From Symbioplanes lichenis (GTDB lineage: Bacteria > Actinomycetota > Actinomycetes > Mycobacteriales > Micromonosporaceae), in assembly GCF_030709675.1 (NCBI RefSeq), contig NZ_JAUZQD010000003.1, positions 496,001-560,000 on the forward strand: a stretch of 64,000 nucleotides of DNA, given 5' to 3'. The position numbers and the translations under genes were made by a program. Below, piece by piece: positions 34,996 through 43,650 of the stretch (position 1 is the stretch's first letter; every line of letters starts with the position of its first letter). Under the pieces are notes generated by a model that was given only the letters and a program-made list of their open reading frames with translations, was not told the DNA's origin and did no database searches.

Positions 34996-36222
34996 GTGAC
35001 AGAGACTTCTGTGATTCTCGCCCTCGTGGTGGTCACAGCCCTCGGGTTCGACTTCACGAACGGGTTCCACGACACCGCCAACGCGATGGCCACGTCCATC
35101 GCGACCAAGGCGCTCAGGCCGAAGGTCGCCGTCGCCCTTTCCGGCATTCTCAATCTCGTCGGCGCCTTCCTCTCCGTGGAGGTGGCCCTCACCGTCTCGA
35201 ACGCCGTGGTCAAGATCCAGGACAAGAGCGGCGCGCCCAAGGCGGAGCTGCTCGCGGACGGCGGGACGGCGCTGTTGCTGATCGTGCTGGCCGGGCTGGT
35301 CGGCGGCATCATCTGGAACCTGCTGACGTGGCTGCTCGGGCTGCCGTCCAGCTCGTCGCACGCGCTCTTCGGCGGGCTCATCGGCGCCACCATCGCCGGG
35401 CTGGGCTGGGCCGGGGTCAACTGGAACGGCGACGGCAGCAAGCTCGACGGGGTCATCGGCAAGGTGATCCTGCCCGCGATCATGTCGCCGGTCATCGCCG
35501 GGGTGGTCGCGGCCGTCGGCACCTGGCTGATCTATCGGATCACGGTCGGCGTGGCGGCCCGATTCACCGACAACGGGTTCCGGTGGGGGCAGATCGGCAG
35601 CGCCTCGCTCGTCTCGCTGGCCCACGGCACCAACGACGCGCAGAAGACGATGGGGGTCATCACCCTCGCGCTCATCGCGGCCGGCGACTGGGACGACACG
35701 GGCAGCATCCCGTTCTGGGTCAAGGCGGCGTGTGCGCTTGCCATCGCGGCGGGCACCTATCTGGGCGGGTGGCGCATCATCCGTACGCTCGGCAAGGGTC
35801 TGGTGGAGATCGCCCCGCCGCAGGGTCTGGCGGCCGAGTCGGCCTCCGCCGCGGTCATCCTGGCCTCGAGTCACCTCGGCTTCGCGCTGTCCACGACGCA
35901 CGTCGCCACCGGCTCGATCCTCGGCTCCGGGGTCGGCAAGCCCGGCGCGCAGGTCCGCTGGCGGGTCGCCGGCCGCATGGTCGCCGCCTGGCTGATCACG
36001 CTGCCCGCCGCCGCGGTCGTCGGCGCGCTCATGTGGTGGATCGGGCACGGGCTCGGCGACGGGCTGGTGGGCTCGCTCGCCGTCTTCGTCATCCTGCTGG
36101 CGGCGGCCACGTTCATGTACCTGCGCTCGCGCCGCACGCCGGTCGACCACAACAACGTCAACGACGAGTGGGACGACGCCCGGCCCCCGGCCGACCGCGT
36201 GCCCGCCGAGTCGGCGCACTGA
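34996..36222 (+). CDS. pit: PiT-family inorganic phosphate transporter
   Basis: This membrane protein has about 408 aa and ten or more TM helices. It carries both PiT signatures: DFTNGFHDTANAMATSI near the N-terminus and SLVSLAHGTNDAQKTMG in the middle. The SSSHALFGGLIG loop and a second SSHLGFALSTTHVATGSILG are typical of the repeated fold. It imports phosphate with a cation. GTG 34996 was chosen because TM1 begins directly after it; ORFs reach back to 34897. It leads an operon with a small TM protein and DUF3349. Confidence 0.92.
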   Translation: MTETSVILALVVVTALGFDFTNGFHDTANAMATSIATKALRPKVAVALSGILNLVGAFLSVEVALTVSNAVVKIQDKSGAPKAELLADGGTALLLIVLAGLVGGIIWNLLTWLLGLPSSSSHALFGGLIGATIAGLGWAGVNWNGDGSKLDGVIGKVILPAIMSPVIAGVVAAVGTWLIYRITVGVAARFTDNGFRWGQIGSASLVSLAHGTNDAQKTMGVITLALIAAGDWDDTGSIPFWVKAACALAIAAGTYLGGWRIIRTLGKGLVEIAPPQGLAAESASAAVILASSHLGFALSTTHVATGSILGSGVGKPGAQVRWRVAGRMVAAWLITLPAAAVVGALMWWIGHGLGDGLVGSLAVFVILLAAATFMYLRSRRTPVDHNNVNDEWDDARPPADRVPAESAH

Positions 36223-36235
36223 GAGGCGGACGGAC

Positions 36236-36535
36236 ATGCACAACCTGGGATTCGCGCTGGAAGGCGCGTGGAAGGTGCTCGCCGCGGGCCTCGTGCTCGG
36301 CGCCGGCCTGCCGGCCCTCTTCGCCCTCGGCATCCGTACGCTCGCCTGGGGCGACGGTGGCGCCGCGGAGGCCGACGCGTCCGCGGCCCCGCACGCGGCC
36401 GGCAAGGTGCTCGGCTGGGTGCTTTTCGCGGTGGTGTTGCTCGGCGTGCTGCTGGGCATCACCTTCATCGTGGCCAGCGGCCTGGGCAAGGCGCTGAGCT
36501 TCGAGCACGTGTTCCCGACGATCGTGGACAAGTGA
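36236..36535 (+). CDS. Small two-TM protein in the phosphate transporter operon
   Basis: This 99-aa protein has TM1 WKVLAAGLVLGAGLPALFAL and TM2 LGWVLFAVVLLGVLLGITFI joined by a short Ala-rich loop. It lies 13 bases after pit. No named family recognised; its position suggests an accessory of the transporter. Confidence 0.7.
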   Translation: MHNLGFALEGAWKVLAAGLVLGAGLPALFALGIRTLAWGDGGAAEADASAAPHAAGKVLGWVLFAVVLLGVLLGITFIVASGLGKALSFEHVFPTIVDK

Positions 36536-36545
36536 GGGGGCGGCG

Positions 36546-36869
36546 ATGTCCGAGCTGCGCTCCAGCTTCCTGACCCGTGCGATGGAGTGGCTGCGGGCGG
36601 GCTATCCGACCGGCGTGCCCCGGCAGGACTACGTCGCCCTGCTCGGCGTCCTGCGGCGCAAGCTGACCGAGGACGAGGTCCGCAAGATCGCCCTGTCGCT
36701 CGCCGAGCAGCAGCACGCGGCCGAGGGCGACGAGCCGATCACCCCGGCCGACATCGAGGCGATGATCAGTTCGTCGGTGCTGCAGCAGGCGAGTGCCGAG
36801 GACATCGTCCGAGTCTCGGCCCACCTGGCCGCCGGCGGCTGGCCCCTGGCCGATCCGCCGACCGAGTAA
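36546..36869 (+). CDS. DUF3349-family protein
   Basis: This 107-aa protein has FLTRAMEWLRAGYPTGVPRQ, then DYVALLGVLRRKLTEDEVRK, matching the small helical actinobacterial DUF3349 family of unknown function. It is 10 bases after the two-TM gene, with GAGGGGGCGGCG as ribosome site. Its C-terminal half adds a second helical segment (ITPADIEAMISSSVL). Confidence 0.8.
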   Translation: MSELRSSFLTRAMEWLRAGYPTGVPRQDYVALLGVLRRKLTEDEVRKIALSLAEQQHAAEGDEPITPADIEAMISSSVLQQASAEDIVRVSAHLAAGGWPLADPPTE

Positions 36870-36902
36870 TTGCCGCCCCGCCATTAAGTAATCGATATCC
36901 GC

Positions 36903-36936
36903 AACGCCCGGTGCCCCGGTGGTGCCGGGCGTTTGC
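36903..36936 (+). terminator. Terminator of the pit operon
   Basis: AACGCCCGG (36903-36911) pairs with CCGGGCGTT (36925-36933) around a GC-rich loop, followed by a short T run. Confidence 0.7.
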
Positions 36937-37116
36937 CGTCGGCCCTCAAGGCCATTTACGGAATTGGATCGAACAAAGGTGTATTCGAGCGACCGGCGGG
37001 CAACCTCGCGCTCCGGTCGCTTCGCCGGTTACCCGGCCATCGCGGACATTCGGGCCCGTCTGAGCTGGTCCGATGGGGCCACGTGGCATTGACGAACAGT
37101 TATGGGACATCGGCCA

Positions 37117-37310
37117 GAATTGCTCGTCGGGCAATTTCGATCACCGATTCCGGGCGGGCTATCACCGCATTGCCGGGGCGTCAACCGGTCCGCGGGTCAG
37201 TTCCCGGACGGTTGTTCGGGGCTGATTCCGATCTCGGCATTCTGCCTAGAATCGCCGTCGGCCGGCTCCGGACGACCACGAAATTGCGAATCTCGCCGTG
37301 GAGGTGCTCG
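37117..37310 (+). promoter_or_regulatory. Conserved leader/promoter of deacetylase copy 1
   Basis: Blocks GAATTGCTCGTC (37117), GCGGGCTATCAC, GTCAACCGGTCC (37180-37191), GTTGTTCGGGGCTGA (from 37211) and TAGAATCGCCGTCGGCC (37247) recur before copy 2. The spacings between the last three blocks are identical (31 and 36 bp). TAGAAT is a -10 candidate 64 bp before the ATG. No conserved -35 was seen, pointing to an alternative sigma factor or an activator bound at GTTGTTCGGGG. Confidence 0.55.
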
Positions 37311-39419
37311 ATGGCCACTGTCCATGACCCACAGAGAAGACTTCGTTCGATCCTCGCCGTGCTCTGTGCCGGCCTTCTCGCCGGGGCGGCCGCGGGCCCC
37401 GCCGGTGCCACCCCTCGCAAGTCCGGAGACGGGCCCGCCGCGCCGGTCCTCGGGCAGGCCGCGCCGGTGCGCGTCAAGCCGCCCGCGCCGCTTCCCGTCC
37501 GTACGGGGAAAGTCGCAGTGACCCGGAGCACCGCGAGAGCCGCCGCCGGGCCGACCGACCGGGTCGCCCTGCGCGCGCTGGTCATCGCCACCGACAACGC
37601 CGACTGGGGTGTGCCGACGCTGACCACGACGCTCAACCGGGTCGGCGCCGCCTACGACGTGCTCTACTCCGCGTCGAGCCCGCTGACCGCGAGCACGCTC
37701 GTGCGCGGCGACGGCGTCGGCAAGTACAACGCGATCCTGCTGACCAGCAGCATGCTCGTCTACTCGTCGGGCGGCAGCTTCATCAGCGGTCTCGACGGCG
37801 TCGAGTGGAACACCCTGTGGACCTACGAGCGGGACTACGGCGTGCGCCAGGCCGCGCTCTACACCAGCTACGGCACCTATCCCGAGGACTACTGCCTGCG
37901 GGCGGTCAGTGAGACGGCCGTCGGGGACACGCCGCTGACCGTCTCTCTGACCAGCACCGGCGCCGGCGTCTTCGACTACCTCAAGGCGACGGCCACGGTC
38001 CCGCTGGTCCAGTCGTACGTCTACCGCACCTCGATCGCGTCCGGCTGCAGCGCCACCTCGACGATGACGGCCGGCTCCGACGTGCTCGGCGTGCGCACCA
38101 CGAGCACGGACGGCCGGGAGCGGCTCGCGCTGACCTTCACGAACAACGTCAACCTGCTGCAGTCCGACCTCGTCGTCCACGGGCTGATCCGGTGGGCCAC
38201 CAAGGGCATGTTCCTGGGGGAGCAGCGGCATCATCTCAACGTCGACGTCGACGACTGGTTCAACAGCGCGGACCACTACTTCCCGGACGGCCACATCGAG
38301 TCCGACCCCGGCTTCCAGGTGTCCGCCCACGACGCGTACGCGCTGAACACCCGTCAGACGGCGCTGCGCACGGCCCAGCCCCTCGCCAGTACGTTCAAGC
38401 TGAACCTGGCCTACAACGGCGGCGACATCCAGTCCCCGTCGAACACCACGTGCAGTCCCAACGGCGGGATCAGCCAGCTGACGTCGACGAGCCGGTGCCT
38501 GCGCAACTCGTTCCGCTGGATCAACCACACGCTGACCCACCCGGAGCTGACGACCACCGACTACACGACCACGTACAACGAGATCAACAACAACTTCACG
38601 GCCGCGTCGGCGATCGCGCTGCCCGTGCCCACCAATGTGCTCAAGACGCCCGAGTACTCGGGGCTGGGGGTGTGGAACGACAACCCGGACGACGACACGT
38701 CGCCGCCGGTCGACCACGGCCTGGGCGCCTCGAACGTCAATCTGCTGACCGCCGCGCAGAACCTGAACATCAAGTACCTGCACGGCAACTTCTCGTTCCC
38801 CAGCCACGTGCCGGCGAACTTCAACGCCAACATCGTGCACCCGCTCAACTCCGCGGTGTCGGTGGTGCCGGACTGGCCGACGAACATCGCCTACTTCACG
38901 ACCACGCCGGAGGAGGAGACCGCCTGGTACAACACGGTCTACGGACCCGGCGGCTCGATACCGACCTTCCCCACCGACCGCACGTACGCCCAGATCATCG
39001 ACTTCGAGGCGAGCATCGCCCTGCAGCACGTCGCCTCGGGCAGCATCGCCACGCACACGTTCCACATCGCCAACGTGCGCGACTACAGCAGCGGCAAGTC
39101 GCTGGTCATGGACTGGGTGGAGGCCGTCGCCGCGAAGTACGCGTCCTACTACAAGACGCCTCTGCTGAACACGGACTGGCCCGCCATCGGTGCGTACACG
39201 ACGCTGCGCAACGCGCACTTCGCGCAGCGGACCGCGGGGGTGGACCCGGTCTACGACAGGTCCGCGGGCACGGTGACGGTGAGGTCGCCGCTGGCCGGCA
39301 CGGTGCAGCTCAGCGGGGTCAACACCGCGGCGAGCACCACGTACGGCAGTGACCGCACCGCCCCGGTGACCCTCGCGGCGAATGCGCCTGTGACGGTGAC
39401 CGCGGCACCGCGGCTCTGA
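37311..39419 (+). CDS. Secreted Agd3-like (CE18-type) polysaccharide deacetylase, copy 1
   Basis: This 702-aa protein has a Sec signal (SILAVLCAGLLAGAAAGPAG). The region 75-300 (VALRALVIATDNADWGVPTL, then a segment with GKYNAILLTSSMLVYSS) resembles the carbohydrate-binding CBM87 part of fungal Agd3. The catalytic part has NVDVDDWF (Asp pair about 311-314) and NHTLTHPEL (His pair about 406-410), the DD and HxxxH metal motifs of polysaccharide deacetylases. Agd3 deacetylates galactosaminogalactan, which fits the neighbouring PelF-like and GH114 genes. The tail (residues 650-702) is a small beta domain. GGAGG lies 7 bases before ATG 37311. The family call is by motif and architecture. Confidence 0.65.
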   Translation: MATVHDPQRRLRSILAVLCAGLLAGAAAGPAGATPRKSGDGPAAPVLGQAAPVRVKPPAPLPVRTGKVAVTRSTARAAAGPTDRVALRALVIATDNADWGVPTLTTTLNRVGAAYDVLYSASSPLTASTLVRGDGVGKYNAILLTSSMLVYSSGGSFISGLDGVEWNTLWTYERDYGVRQAALYTSYGTYPEDYCLRAVSETAVGDTPLTVSLTSTGAGVFDYLKATATVPLVQSYVYRTSIASGCSATSTMTAGSDVLGVRTTSTDGRERLALTFTNNVNLLQSDLVVHGLIRWATKGMFLGEQRHHLNVDVDDWFNSADHYFPDGHIESDPGFQVSAHDAYALNTRQTALRTAQPLASTFKLNLAYNGGDIQSPSNTTCSPNGGISQLTSTSRCLRNSFRWINHTLTHPELTTTDYTTTYNEINNNFTAASAIALPVPTNVLKTPEYSGLGVWNDNPDDDTSPPVDHGLGASNVNLLTAAQNLNIKYLHGNFSFPSHVPANFNANIVHPLNSAVSVVPDWPTNIAYFTTTPEEETAWYNTVYGPGGSIPTFPTDRTYAQIIDFEASIALQHVASGSIATHTFHIANVRDYSSGKSLVMDWVEAVAAKYASYYKTPLLNTDWPAIGAYTTLRNAHFAQRTAGVDPVYDRSAGTVTVRSPLAGTVQLSGVNTAASTTYGSDRTAPVTLAANAPVTVTAAPRL

Positions 39420-39433
39420 GAATGGCCGCGGGG

Positions 39434-39464
39434 TTCGCCCGGCGCCCGAGGAGCGCCGGGCGAA
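39434..39464 (+). terminator. Terminator after deacetylase copy 1
   Basis: TTCGCCCGGCGC (39434-39445) pairs perfectly with GCGCCGGGCGAA (39453-39464) around a 7-base loop; TTCGTTTT follows about 10 bases later. Confidence 0.8.
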
Positions 39465-39743
39465 TCCGCGCCTTCGTTTTGTGCGGCCTGTGCGCACAGC
39501 GAACGAATTCCCACTTGAATAGACGCCGGTGAAACAAACGGTACGTATTTGCCCCCATGGATGTACAGCCGGTGTTGATCCGACAGCGCGGCGTGGCCGG
39601 ACGGCGTCGGTTCGTGCGCGAGCGGCGGATCCGCGCGGACCGCCTGCTTCGGCCGTAAGGGGGGCCAATGTGGACATTGTGCCGGCCCGGGGAGATCAAC
39701 GAGGGGCGCGGTTTATTAACGGTGCATTATGCGTCATTCACTG

Positions 39744-39950
39744 GAATTGCTCGTCAGGTTCTTTCGATCAAGCGCAACAAGCGCGGGCTATCACTGCGTA
39801 TCGGGTGCGTCAACCGGTCCATGGGTCAGTCTGCGGACGGTTGTTCGGGGCTGAAAGCGATCTTTCGCTTCTGCTTAGAATCGCCGTCGGCCAGCTCCGG
39901 ATGACCACAGAATTCTCCAGTCCCATCGAATCTCACCGTGGAGGTGCTCG
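39744..39950 (+). promoter_or_regulatory. Conserved leader/promoter of deacetylase copy 2
   Basis: It carries the same blocks as before copy 1: GAATTGCTCGTC (39744), GTCAACCGGTCC (39809-39820), GTTGTTCGGGG (from 39840) and TAGAAT (39876-39881), with identical 31- and 36-bp spacings. The TAGAAT is 75 bp from the GTG start. Confidence 0.55.
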
Positions 39951-42059
39951 GTGGCAACTGTCCGTGTCGCACGACGACGACTTCGCCTGATCCTCGCCGC
40001 GCTCGGCGCCGGTGTGCTCGTGCTCGCCGCGCCCGCCGCGGCCGGCGCCGCACCCCATGAGCCGGGTGCGGGGTCCGGGGCCCCCATCCTCGGTCAGGTC
40101 GCCCGCCCCCAGGTCAAGCCGCCGGCGCCCCTGCCCGTGCGCACCGGCTCAGTGCCCGTCACCGGCACCCGGGCGAAGGCCGCGGCCGGCCTCAACGACC
40201 GGGTCGCCCTGCGGGCGCTCGTCATCGCCACCGATGCCGCCGACTGGGGCGTGCCGACGCTGACCACGACGCTCAACCGGGTCGGCGCCGCCTACGACGT
40301 GCTCTACTCCGCCGACACCGCGCTCACCAGCGCCACGCTCGTCCGCTCCGACGGCGTCGGCAAGTACAACGCGATCCTGCTGACCAGCAGCATGCTCGTC
40401 TACTCCTCGAACGGCAGCTTCCTGTCCGGCCTCGACGGCACCGAGTGGAACACGCTGTGGAACTACGAGCGCAACTTCGGCGTACGCCAGGCCGCGCTCT
40501 CCACCAGTTACGGCACCTATCCCGAGGACTACTGCCTGCGATCCGTCAGCGAGGGCGCGGTCGGGGACACGCCGCTGAACGTCTCGCTGACCAGCGCCGG
40601 CGCGGCCGTCTTCGACTATCTCCAGGCGGCCGCGACCATCCCGGTCGTGCAGTCGTACGTCTACCGGACCTCGATCGCGCCCGGCTGCAGCGCCACCGCG
40701 ACGATGACCGCCGGCACCGACGTGCTGGGCGTGCGGACCACGAGCACGGACAACCGGGAACGGCTCGCGGTGACCTTCAGCAACAACGTCAACCTGCTGC
40801 AGTCCGACCTCGTCGTCTACGGGCTGGTCCGGTGGGCGACCAAGGGCATGTTCCTCGGTGAGCAACGGCACTACCTCAACGTCGACGTCGACGACTGGTT
40901 CAACAACGCGGACCACCGCTTCCCGGACGGCCACATCGAGACCGACCCCGGCTTCCAGGTCTCCGCGCACGACGCGTACGCGTTGAAGACCCGGCAGGAC
41001 GCGCTGCGTACGGCCCAGCCGCAGGCCGCCGCGTTCACGCTCAACCTGGCCTACAACGGCGCGGACATCCAGCCCGGCTCGACCACCGCCTGCAGCCCGG
41101 ACGGCGGCATTGACCAGCTGACGTCGACGAGCCGGTGCCTCAAGGACGACTTCCGGTGGATCAACCACACGCTGAGCCACCCGGAGCTCAACGTCACCGA
41201 CTACGCGACCACGTACGCCGAGATCGCCGACAACTTCTCGGCCGCGGCGGGCATCGGGCTGACCGTGCCGGGCGACGTGCTCAAGACGCCCGAGTACTCC
41301 GGCCTCGGCGTCTACAGCAACGACCCGGACGACGACACGTCGCCGCCGATCGACCACGGTCTCGGCGCGTCGAACACGAACCTGCTGACCGCCGCGCAGG
41401 ACCTCGGCGTCAAGTACCTGCACGGCAACTTCTCGTTCCCCAGCCACGTGCCGGCGAACTTCAACGCGAACATCGTGCACCCGCTCAACTCCGCGGTGTC
41501 GGTGGTGCCGGACTGGCCGACCAACATCGCCTACCACGTGACCACGCCCGAGGAGGAGACGTCCTGGTACAACTCGATCTACGGACCCAGCGGCTCGCTC
41601 CCGACGTTCCCGACCGACCGCACGTACGCCCAGATCGTCGACTACGAGGCGAACGTCGCCCTGCAGCATGTCGCCGCGGGCAGCATCGCCACGCACACGT
41701 TCCACATCGCCAACGTGCGGGACTACGGCAACGGCCGGTCCCTGGTCATGGACTGGGCGGAAAGCGTCGCCGGCAAGTACGCGTCGTACTACTCGACGCC
41801 TCTGCTCAATGTGAACTGGTCCGCCCTCGGCGCGTACACGACGCTGCGCAACGCGCACTTCGCGCAGCGGGCGGCCGGGGTGGACCCGGTCTACGACAGG
41901 TCCACGGGCACGGTCACGGTGACCTCGCCCGCGGCCGGCACGGTCCAGCTCAGCGGCATCAACACCGCGGACAGCACCACGTACGGCAGTGACCGCTCCG
42001 GCCCGGTCACCCTCGCGGCGAACACGCCCGTGACGGTGACCGCGGCCCCGCGGCTCTGA
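39951..42059 (+). CDS. Secreted Agd3-like (CE18-type) polysaccharide deacetylase, copy 2
   Basis: This protein also has 702 aa, so the two copies are the same length and closely similar along it. Signal peptide LILAALGAGVLVLAAPAAAG; catalytic NVDVDDWF and NHTLSHPEL are kept. The copies diverge most in the signal and Pro-rich linker and least around the metal sites and GNFSFPSHVPANFNANIVHP. It starts at GTG 39951 behind GTGGAGGTGCTCG, the same ribosome site as copy 1. It lies 34 bases before the PelF-like gene, so it may lead the biosynthetic operon. Alternative: another family of DD/HxxxH deacetylases. Confidence 0.65.
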   Translation: MATVRVARRRLRLILAALGAGVLVLAAPAAAGAAPHEPGAGSGAPILGQVARPQVKPPAPLPVRTGSVPVTGTRAKAAAGLNDRVALRALVIATDAADWGVPTLTTTLNRVGAAYDVLYSADTALTSATLVRSDGVGKYNAILLTSSMLVYSSNGSFLSGLDGTEWNTLWNYERNFGVRQAALSTSYGTYPEDYCLRSVSEGAVGDTPLNVSLTSAGAAVFDYLQAAATIPVVQSYVYRTSIAPGCSATATMTAGTDVLGVRTTSTDNRERLAVTFSNNVNLLQSDLVVYGLVRWATKGMFLGEQRHYLNVDVDDWFNNADHRFPDGHIETDPGFQVSAHDAYALKTRQDALRTAQPQAAAFTLNLAYNGADIQPGSTTACSPDGGIDQLTSTSRCLKDDFRWINHTLSHPELNVTDYATTYAEIADNFSAAAGIGLTVPGDVLKTPEYSGLGVYSNDPDDDTSPPIDHGLGASNTNLLTAAQDLGVKYLHGNFSFPSHVPANFNANIVHPLNSAVSVVPDWPTNIAYHVTTPEEETSWYNSIYGPSGSLPTFPTDRTYAQIVDYEANVALQHVAAGSIATHTFHIANVRDYGNGRSLVMDWAESVAGKYASYYSTPLLNVNWSALGAYTTLRNAHFAQRAAGVDPVYDRSTGTVTVTSPAAGTVQLSGINTADSTTYGSDRSGPVTLAANTPVTVTAAPRL

Positions 42060-42093
42060 GTGAAGCAGAAACGCCGGGGGAGGCGAAGGACAG

Positions 42094-43650
42094 GTGCGGA
42101 TCGCACTGGTGTCGGAGGGTACCTACCCGTACGCGATGGGTGGGGTGAGCGTCTGGTGCGAGCAGCTCATCCGGGGCATCCCGGAGTACCGCTGGGAGGT
42201 CGTCGCCCTCACCGTCGACGGCAGTGAGCGACCTGTCTTCGTCCCCCCGGACAACCTCGACCGGGTGCGCCCGATCCCGTTGTGGGGCGGCAAGCCCGCG
42301 GGCGCCCGCCCCGCCCGGACCGGTTACCGGCCGGGGCCCGCGTTCACCGAGTCGTACGAGGTGTTCCTGCGCGCCCTGATCACCCCGGTCGAGAGCACCA
42401 ACTCGGTGCAGGGCAACGTGAGCCGCAGCCTGTTCCTGCTGGCCCTGCGCGGGCTGTTCGAGTACGCCGCCGACGGGGGCGACCTGAGCGCGGCGCTGGT
42501 CTCCAACGACGCGCTGACCATGACCCTCGACGCGTGGCGCGAGCTGCGCGTCGAGGAGAACGGCCCGGTGCCGACCGTGGCCGACGCGATCCAGGCGGCG
42601 TGGCTCATCGAGCACATGCTGCGCCCGCTCAGCGCCCCGCCCGTACGCGCCGACGTGGTGCACTCGTCGATGAACGGCCTGTCCACGCTGGTCGGCATGG
42701 CCGCCAAGTGGGCCCACGGCACGCCGCTGGTGATGAGCGAGCACGGCATCTACCTGCGCGAACGCTACATCGCCTACCTGGCCGAGGACGCCTCGCACGC
42801 GGTCCGGGTGCTGGCGCTGAGCTTCTTCCGGTCGCTGGCCGGCGCCGCCTATCTGATCACCGACGTGCTGGCGCCGCACTCCGCGTACAACCGGCGCTGG
42901 CAGCTGCACAACGGCGCCGACCCGGACCGGATGTGGACCATGTACAACGGCGTCGAACCGGCCGAGTTCCCGGCCGCGACCAGCGAGCCCGAGGTCCCCA
43001 CGATCTCGTTCATGGGCCGGATCGACCCGCTCAAGGACCTGCACACGCTGATCCGGGCGTTCGCCGTGGTGCGCAAGGAGATGCCCGAGGCGCGGCTGCG
43101 GATCTTCGGGGGCACGCCGGCCGTGAACCGCATCTACCACGAGTCCTGCGAGCAGCTCATCGCCGAGCTGGGACTGACCGGCGCCGCCGTGCTCGAGGGG
43201 CGGGTCGCCAACGCGGTGGACGCCTACCACGCGGGCAGCCTGGTCGCGCTCACGAGCATCTCGGAGGGGTTCCCGTACACCGTGGTCGAGGCGATGGCCT
43301 GCGGGCGGCCGACGGTCTGCACCAATGTCGGCGGCGTGGCCGAGGCGGTCGGGGACACCGGTTTCGTGGTGGCGCCGCGCGACCACGTCGCGGTGGCCGA
43401 GGCGTGCCTCAAGCTGCTGCGCGACGACGAGCTGCGGCTGCGGCTGGGCTACGCCGCGCGCGCCCGCGTGCTGGAGCACTTCACCCTGAGCCAGTCGCTG
43501 CAGATGTACCGCAACGTCTACGAGGGCCTCGTGACGCCGCTGCCGGCGCCCGAGCCCGCCGCGCCCCTGCCCGGCGCGAGCCACCTGCCCGTGCTGCGGC
43601 CGGCCTATCCCGGCCTGCGCCACTCCCGTGTCTACGGGAGCCGGCGATGA
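42094..43650 (+). CDS. PelF-like GT4 glycosyltransferase
   Basis: This 518-aa protein begins RIALVSEGTYPYAMGGVSVW, the PelF-type N-terminus, and continues with PLVMSEHGIYLRERYI and the GT-B donor site SISEGFPYTVVEAMACGRP (E-x7-E). PelF is a cytosolic UDP-sugar transferase that polymerises the GalNAc-rich Pel polymer with PelG. GTG 42094 lies behind GGGGGAGGCGAAGG. It is the first enzyme of the overlapping operon 42094-50766. The PelF-type call is good; the polymer made here is inferred. Confidence 0.85.
   Translation: MRIALVSEGTYPYAMGGVSVWCEQLIRGIPEYRWEVVALTVDGSERPVFVPPDNLDRVRPIPLWGGKPAGARPARTGYRPGPAFTESYEVFLRALITPVESTNSVQGNVSRSLFLLALRGLFEYAADGGDLSAALVSNDALTMTLDAWRELRVEENGPVPTVADAIQAAWLIEHMLRPLSAPPVRADVVHSSMNGLSTLVGMAAKWAHGTPLVMSEHGIYLRERYIAYLAEDASHAVRVLALSFFRSLAGAAYLITDVLAPHSAYNRRWQLHNGADPDRMWTMYNGVEPAEFPAATSEPEVPTISFMGRIDPLKDLHTLIRAFAVVRKEMPEARLRIFGGTPAVNRIYHESCEQLIAELGLTGAAVLEGRVANAVDAYHAGSLVALTSISEGFPYTVVEAMACGRPTVCTNVGGVAEAVGDTGFVVAPRDHVAVAEACLKLLRDDELRLRLGYAARARVLEHFTLSQSLQMYRNVYEGLVTPLPAPEPAAPLPGASHLPVLRPAYPGLRHSRVYGSRR

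Larger units (their letters stand above)
36870..37310. other. 441-bp intergenic region: terminator plus deacetylase leader
   Basis: The left end holds the terminator of the pit operon (36903-36936). The right 194 bp (37117-37310) is a regulatory leader of deacetylase copy 1, repeated before copy 2. No supported ORF was found between. Confidence 0.6.
39420..39950. other. 531-bp intergenic region: terminator plus second deacetylase leader
   Basis: A strong hairpin (39434-39464) follows copy 1. The middle (39465-39743) is AT-richer than its surroundings and shows no supported gene. The right 207 bp is the duplicated leader of copy 2. Confidence 0.6.

Noticed and set aside
37117..37310. c-di-GMP or c-di-AMP riboswitch in the deacetylase leaders
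   Set aside because: No GEMM or ydaO consensus was found, and hairpin pairing is not preserved between the two duplicated leaders; protein sites fit better.
37197..39677. 826-aa open frame on the minus strand over deacetylase copy 1
   Set aside because: It is an antisense shadow; the plus-strand protein has a signal peptide, ribosome site and a paralogue next door.
39529..39990. 153-aa frame in the deacetylase intergenic region
   Set aside because: No ribosome site or domain; it crosses the conserved leader and the start of copy 2.
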